Below, piece after piece: positions 59,795 through 64,000 of a stretch of 64,000 nt of DNA. The DNA lies in assembly GCA_942492735.1 (NCBI GenBank), contig OW818648.1:1550001-1614000 (forward strand). Direction: 5' to 3'. Every line of letters starts with the position of its first letter. Positions within the stretch are counted from its first letter, which is position 1. Source of the DNA: Sporobacter sp942492735. GTDB taxonomy: Bacteria; Bacillota; Clostridia; Oscillospirales; Oscillospiraceae. Under the pieces are notes generated by a model. The model did no database searches, had not been told where the DNA came from, and saw only the letters and a program-made list of their open reading frames with translations. Made by a program: the position numbers and the translations under genes.

Positions 59795-61972
59795 ATGGCA
59801 AAAACATTGGTCTTAACAGAAAAACCGTCCGTCGGACGTGACATTGCCAAGGTGCTGGGTTGTCATCAGAAGGGCGACGGCTGTATCTCTGGGGATAGGT
59901 ATATCGTCACCTGGGCGCTGGGGCATCTGGTTACTTTGGCCGAGCCCGAGGCCTACAATGAAAAATTTAAGTCGTGGAATATGGACGACCTCCCGATGCT
60001 GCCGGATAAAATGAAGCTCGTCGTCATGAATGAGACGGCCAAGCAGTTCAAAGCGGTGCAGGCGCTCATGAAAAGGGGCGATATTTCAGACCTCGTTATT
60101 GCGACCGACTCGGGTCGCGAGGGGGAGCTTGTCGCGCGCTGGATTATGCAAAAGGCGGGCTGGAATAAACCCGCGAAACGTCTATGGATTTCATCACAAA
60201 CCGATAAGGCCATCAAAGAGGGCTTCGCCAGCCTTCGACCGGCTGTAGAATATGATAATTTATATAAAAGCGCCCAGGCGCGGGCTGAGGCAGATTGGCT
60301 CGTCGGCCTTAACGTCACCCGCGCACTGACCTGCAGATATAACGCACAGCTTTCCGCAGGACGCGTCCAGACGCCGACGCTGGCACTCCTCGTTGAGCGC
60401 GAGCAGGAAATTAAAAGCTTTGTACCCAAGGATTTTTGGACAGTACAGATCAACACCGGAGGGTTTTTTGCCACCTGGCGCGACGCGAAAGGCCAGTCAA
60501 TGATCTTTGATAAAGAAAAGGCGGAGGCAGTCGTCGCTGCAGTCACAGGCGGCGAAGCTGTATTAACAGCGGTTACCCGTGAATTCAAGTACCAAATGCC
60601 GCCGGCAGCGTATGACTTAACAGAGCTGCAGCGCGACGCCAATAAGAAATATGCCTACACGGCAAAGCAGACACTCTCAATTATGCAGAGCCTGTATGAA
60701 ACCCACAAGGCCCTCACATACCCGCGCACAGACTCGCGCTATATTACGGACGATGTGGCAGCGACGCTTGTGGACAGGCTTAAGAGTATTGCCATCGGGA
60801 ACTACAAGGAGCTGGCGCAGGAGCTCATACGAAAACGCCCGCTCTCAACGAAATACATTGTCAATAACGCGAAGGTGACGGACCATCATGCGATTATCCC
60901 TACGGATGAACAGATCAATCTCATGCAGCTCTCACCGGAGGAGCGCAATATTTTCGATCTGGTCGTCCGCCGGTTTATCGCTGTCTTGTCGCCCGCCTTT
61001 GAATATGAGGAGACAAAAATAAAGCTCACGGTCAACAAACAGGAATTTTCCGCCAGGGGTAAAATTGTAAAAAATCCGGGATGGAAAGTGGCTTACGGGA
61101 ATTTATTGGCCTCAGAAGATGACGAAAATGATGACGAACACGAGCAGTCGCTCCCGCCGGTTAGGCAGGGAGACCACATAAAAATCGTTTCTGCAAAATT
61201 AACAGCTGGAAAGACAAAGCCGCCCGCCCGATACAATGAGGCGACTCTGCTGACCGCGATGGAGAACCCCGCCCGCCATATGGAAAACAAGGAGCTCCGC
61301 GAGGTGCTCGAGGCAACGAGCGGCCTCGGCACGCCGGCCACACGCGCTGAAATTATAGAAAAGCTCTTTTCGAGCTTTTACGCCGAGCGGAGGGGAAAAG
61401 AACTTGTCCCGACCTCAAAAGGCGTCCAACTCATCGGGATCGTCCCGCCGGAATTACGCTCAGCTGAACTGACCGCACGGTGGGAGCAGACGCTGTCACT
61501 CATCAGCAAGGGTAAGGCACGCGATCAGGTCTTTATAGATGAAATGCGCAAATATGCAGCAAAACTCGTGACTTTTGTCAAAGCCAGTGATTTGAAATTC
61601 GTCCATGACAATATGACGCGTGAGAAATGCCCGGACTGCGGCAAATTCCTGCTGGATGTCAAGGGAAAAAAAGGGAAGATGCTTGTCTGCCCGGACAGGG
61701 AATGCGGCTATCGTAAAAGCGTTGTGATGGAAACGAATGCGCGCTGTCCCAACTGCCACAAGAAGCTTGAAATGCGGGGCGCGGGCGAAAACAGGATGTT
61801 TACCTGTATCTGCGGACATCGAGAGCGGCTTAGCGACTTTGAAAAACGCAAGGGCGAAGCAGGCGCGAATAAGACCGAAATCAGGAATTATTTAAGCAGT
61901 CAGCCAGATACCGGGAGCGCGAATTCTGCGCTGGCCGAACAGCTCGCAAAGTGGAAGGCGAGCCAGAATTAA
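59795..61972 (+). CDS. topB: DNA topoisomerase III
   Basis: 725 residues from ATG 59795 (GAGAAGGGACAGCCT). TOPRIM domain at the start (LVLTEKPSVGRDIAKVLG, IATDSGREGELVARWIM). The type IA core has catalytic Tyr at about 309 in YPRTDSRYITDD. The C-terminal part carries zinc ribbons: CPDCGKFLLDVKGKK, CPDRECGYRKS, and CPNCHKKLEMRGAG...CICGHRE. The length and ribbons match Firmicutes TopB (about 720). The enzyme resolves decatenation and recombination intermediates. A lone ABC-F gene follows after 21 bp. Confidence 0.95.
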   Translation: MAKTLVLTEKPSVGRDIAKVLGCHQKGDGCISGDRYIVTWALGHLVTLAEPEAYNEKFKSWNMDDLPMLPDKMKLVVMNETAKQFKAVQALMKRGDISDLVIATDSGREGELVARWIMQKAGWNKPAKRLWISSQTDKAIKEGFASLRPAVEYDNLYKSAQARAEADWLVGLNVTRALTCRYNAQLSAGRVQTPTLALLVEREQEIKSFVPKDFWTVQINTGGFFATWRDAKGQSMIFDKEKAEAVVAAVTGGEAVLTAVTREFKYQMPPAAYDLTELQRDANKKYAYTAKQTLSIMQSLYETHKALTYPRTDSRYITDDVAATLVDRLKSIAIGNYKELAQELIRKRPLSTKYIVNNAKVTDHHAIIPTDEQINLMQLSPEERNIFDLVVRRFIAVLSPAFEYEETKIKLTVNKQEFSARGKIVKNPGWKVAYGNLLASEDDENDDEHEQSLPPVRQGDHIKIVSAKLTAGKTKPPARYNEATLLTAMENPARHMENKELREVLEATSGLGTPATRAEIIEKLFSSFYAERRGKELVPTSKGVQLIGIVPPELRSAELTARWEQTLSLISKGKARDQVFIDEMRKYAAKLVTFVKASDLKFVHDNMTREKCPDCGKFLLDVKGKKGKMLVCPDRECGYRKSVVMETNARCPNCHKKLEMRGAGENRMFTCICGHRERLSDFEKRKGEAGANKTEIRNYLSSQPDTGSANSALAEQLAKWKASQN

Positions 61973-61993
61973 AAAGACGAGGTATGGGCGTTT

Positions 61994-63769
61994 ATGCTGT
62001 TGGCTGCGGAAAAAATCAGAAAAAGCTATAGTGAAAAAATACTATTAAACGATGTGTCCCTTTATATAGACAAGGGGGACAAAATCGGTGTTATCGGCGT
62101 CAACGGGACGGGGAAGTCGACGTTTTTAAAAATCCTGGCGGGCGTTGAAGAACCGGATTCCGGCTCCGTCACAAAATATACAGGTGTCCGCGTGCAGTAT
62201 TTATCACAGAATCCAATCTGGGATGAAGCGCTGACTGTTCTGGAGCATGTATTTTCCGGCGCGCCGGAACTACAAGATGAAAATGAATTTGAGGCGAAGA
62301 GGATACTAACGAGGCTCGGCATCGTCGATTTTGATAGACAAGTCAGCGGCTTGTCGGGCGGCCAGAGAAAGCGCGTCGCGATTGCAAGCGCCTTGATCAC
62401 GCCCTGCGACGTGCTGATTTTAGACGAACCGACAAACCATCTTGACACAGAGATGATCCAATGGCTCGAGAGCTATCTAAGCAGATATACGGGCGCGCTC
62501 GTCATGGTGACGCATGACCGCTACTTTTTAAATCGCATCGTCAACAAAATCGTTGAGATCGATAACGGCAATTTGTACAGCTATCAGGCAAATTATTCGA
62601 AGTATCTTGAGCTTAAGGCGGAGCGAGAGGAGATGGCGCAAGGTACCGAACGCAAACGCCAGAGCCTTTTACGAACAGAGCTCGAATGGATCCAACGCGG
62701 CCCGAGAGCTCGCGGTACAAAAAGCAAGGACAGAATCGCCCGTTTTGAGGCGCTCAGCGAAAAATCCGGGCCTTCGGAGCAGTCGAAACTGGAGGTAAGC
62801 TCCATATCGAGCCGTCTCGGTAAAAAGACGATTGAGATCAGCGACATCTCCATGCGCTTTGATGGAAAACAGCTTATCGAGCATTTCGACCATAATCTTC
62901 TCAGAGATGACAGAATCGGGATACTCGGTAAAAATGGCTGCGGAAAATCTACCTTCCTGAATATCATCAGCGGCAGAATGCAGCCGGACAGCGGCTCTGT
63001 TGTTTTCGGCGATACTGTAAAGCTCGGGTATTTTTCGCAGGGCTCAGAGGAAATGGACCTCTGCATGCGGGTAATTGATTACATCAAGGAAATCTCCGGG
63101 ACGGTTGAGACGCCGGACGGCACCATCACTGCGTCGCAAATGCTTGAAAAATACATGTTTCCGCCTGACCTGCAATGGAACACCATCAGCAGGCTATCCG
63201 GCGGCGAGCGGCGCAGGCTATTCCTGCTCGGCATCCTCATGCAGGCGCCGAATGTCCTGCTCCTGGATGAGCCGACGAATGACCTTGACATTCAAACGCT
63301 GACAATTCTCGAGGAATACCTCAACGCCTTTAACGGCGCTGTCATTGCCGTATCGCACGACCGGTATTTTTTAGATAAGGTCGCCGATACAATATTTGAT
63401 TTTCAAGGCGATGGCACAATTAAAAAATACCTCGGCAGCTATTCGGATTATTGTGAGTCAAACACCGCCGAAACGGTCTCTAAAAAAGACACAGAGACGC
63501 CCGTTACCGCCAGAAGCAACGCCGCAAAAAAGCTCAAATTTACATTTAAAGAACAGCGCGAGTTCGAAAGCATCGACGCTGATATTGCCGGTCTGGAAAA
63601 TGAAATTGAAGCGTTATCCCTGCTGATCGAGGCTGCTTCGAGTGATTATATTAAGCTGCAGGAGCTCATGGCGCAAAAGGAAGCTATGGATAAGGCGCTC
63701 GAGGAAAAAATGGAACGGTGGGTTTACCTGAATAATCTGGCTGAAATGATTGCCGCAAGCGAGAAATAG
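61994..63769 (+). CDS. ABC-F family ATPase (Uup-like, with C-terminal coiled coil)
   Basis: 591 residues from ATG 61994. Two complete ATPase domains. Site 1: GVNGTGKST, LSGGQRKRV, ILDEPTNHLD. Site 2: GKNGCGKST, LSGGERRRL, LLDEPTNDLD. A basic linker (TELEWIQRGPRARGTKSK) joins the domains, and the C-terminus ends in a coiled coil (ADIAGLENEIEALSLLIEA, EKMERWVYLNN), the mark of Uup-type ABC-F proteins that bind ribosomes or branched DNA. All key catalytic residues are present, unlike the ABC-F protein at 21707. Confidence 0.93.
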   Translation: MLLAAEKIRKSYSEKILLNDVSLYIDKGDKIGVIGVNGTGKSTFLKILAGVEEPDSGSVTKYTGVRVQYLSQNPIWDEALTVLEHVFSGAPELQDENEFEAKRILTRLGIVDFDRQVSGLSGGQRKRVAIASALITPCDVLILDEPTNHLDTEMIQWLESYLSRYTGALVMVTHDRYFLNRIVNKIVEIDNGNLYSYQANYSKYLELKAEREEMAQGTERKRQSLLRTELEWIQRGPRARGTKSKDRIARFEALSEKSGPSEQSKLEVSSISSRLGKKTIEISDISMRFDGKQLIEHFDHNLLRDDRIGILGKNGCGKSTFLNIISGRMQPDSGSVVFGDTVKLGYFSQGSEEMDLCMRVIDYIKEISGTVETPDGTITASQMLEKYMFPPDLQWNTISRLSGGERRRLFLLGILMQAPNVLLLDEPTNDLDIQTLTILEEYLNAFNGAVIAVSHDRYFLDKVADTIFDFQGDGTIKKYLGSYSDYCESNTAETVSKKDTETPVTARSNAAKKLKFTFKEQREFESIDADIAGLENEIEALSLLIEAASSDYIKLQELMAQKEAMDKALEEKMERWVYLNNLAEMIAASEK

Positions 63770-63848
63770 TACCATTACACGACGGGAGAATGAGCGCAGG
63801 TCAAGTCCGTAATCGTTAGCACAGCATCAGCAATCGTTGAGGTCATCT

Positions 63849-63877
63849 ATCCCGCTTCGTTCGTTATGAGGCGGGAT
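63849..63877 (+). terminator. weak terminator after second ABC-F gene
   Basis: ATCCCGC pairs with GCGGGAT around a loop of about 14 nt, followed by TGTTGTTCTCC. The T-run is poor, so this is tentative. Confidence 0.4.
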
Positions 63878-63915
63878 TGTTGTTCTCCTTGTCGTTGCAG
63901 CCTTAATCAGGCAAA

Positions 63916-63943
63916 TTGACATTTTTTTGTTATATGATATAAT
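63916..63943 (+). promoter_or_regulatory. strong sigma-A promoter for a gene beyond the window
   Basis: Consensus TTGACA (63916-63921), 16-bp spacer, consensus TATAAT (63938-63943). It points off the right edge. Confidence 0.7.
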
Positions 63944-64000
63944 GTATTTATAAACACACTCAATAAGGCGATTAAGGTATCGGCTTGTTTAGGTGTGTTT

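Overview
The window reads as one contiguous stretch of a low- to mid-G+C, endospore-forming, anaerobic Clostridia chromosome. An Oscillospiraceae/Oscillospirales-like host is my best guess from gene content, not a proven assignment. The supporting signs are Gram-positive ribosome-binding sites and sigma-A promoters, spore genes (a SleL/YaaH cortex-lytic enzyme and a GerAB-type germinant permease), a phosphotransbutyrylase-butyrate kinase pair, a Na+-pumping decarboxylase, zinc-ribbon membrane proteins and SLH/CwlD/VanY-type wall enzymes. No rRNA, CRISPR array or complete insertion sequence was found.

Layout. 1-3.4 kb: the end of a sugar-type ABC permease gene, then three small metabolic or unknown genes. 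3.4-4.0 kb: a scar with a decayed HTH transposase and the 3' end of a tRNA. 4.0-7.6 kb: a heterodimeric ABC exporter. 7.8-14.2 kb: housekeeping genes (asnS, a DUF896 gene, sleL, two tandem esterases, and pyrB carrying a PyrI-like zinc tail). 14.28-14.83 kb: five tRNA genes (Gly, Arg, His, Gln, Lys). 14.88-17 kb: an accessory pocket immediately behind tRNA-Lys. It holds a dense array of small hairpins, a four-helix-bundle (23S-IVS/Avd-like) protein gene, unknown small genes, two copies of a ~100-bp palindromic element, and a ComFB-like gene. 17-23.5 kb: zinc-ribbon proteins, a DUF2935 protein, a VanY-like carboxypeptidase, a flavoprotein, an ABC-F protein and tRNA-Val. 24.1-26.6 kb: a decayed sugar-nucleotide locus (nucleotidyltransferase with an internal stop, frameshifted and truncated phosphohexomutase) joined to a phage-type HTH gene and an orphan Phd-like antitoxin. 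26.6-28.3 kb: a PAS-GGDEF-HD-GYP protein.

28.4-35.5 kb is a MarR-controlled divergon. marR, an SDR gene and an acetoacetate-decarboxylase-family gene run leftward. An Old-Yellow-Enzyme-type ene-reductase, a MATE exporter and a fumarate-reductase-type flavoprotein run rightward. Two perfect TTGCA-N3-TGCAA palindromes sit on the marR promoter. 35.5-44.4 kb is a cell-envelope block: an SLH-CapA gene split by a frameshift, an orphan germinant permease, a CHAP hydrolase, a zinc-ribbon/discoidin membrane protein, a lipoprotein amidase, and a beta-lactamase-like/VanX-like fusion. 44.5-47.7 kb: a diguanylate cyclase, then ptb-buk.

47.8-58.4 kb looks like an organic-acid utilisation region. It has a TRAP transporter (dctQMP order), a PucR-type regulator, a URO-D-family methyltransferase-like protein, a CoA-transferase, and the gamma/biotinyl and beta subunits of a Na+-translocating decarboxylase. 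The biotinyl domain carries Arg where the biotin-accepting Lys should be, and no alpha subunit lies in the window. 58.5-63.8 kb returns to housekeeping: cvfB, a tiny Lys-rich ORF, ywbE, topB and a second ABC-F gene.

The most system-like unexplained feature is the inverted array of hairpins linked by AGCTAAATT/AATTTAGCT (14879-15050) next to the four-helix-bundle gene. Second are the MarR divergon and the Lys-less biotinyl domain. Functions come from reading motifs by eye; no database search was run.
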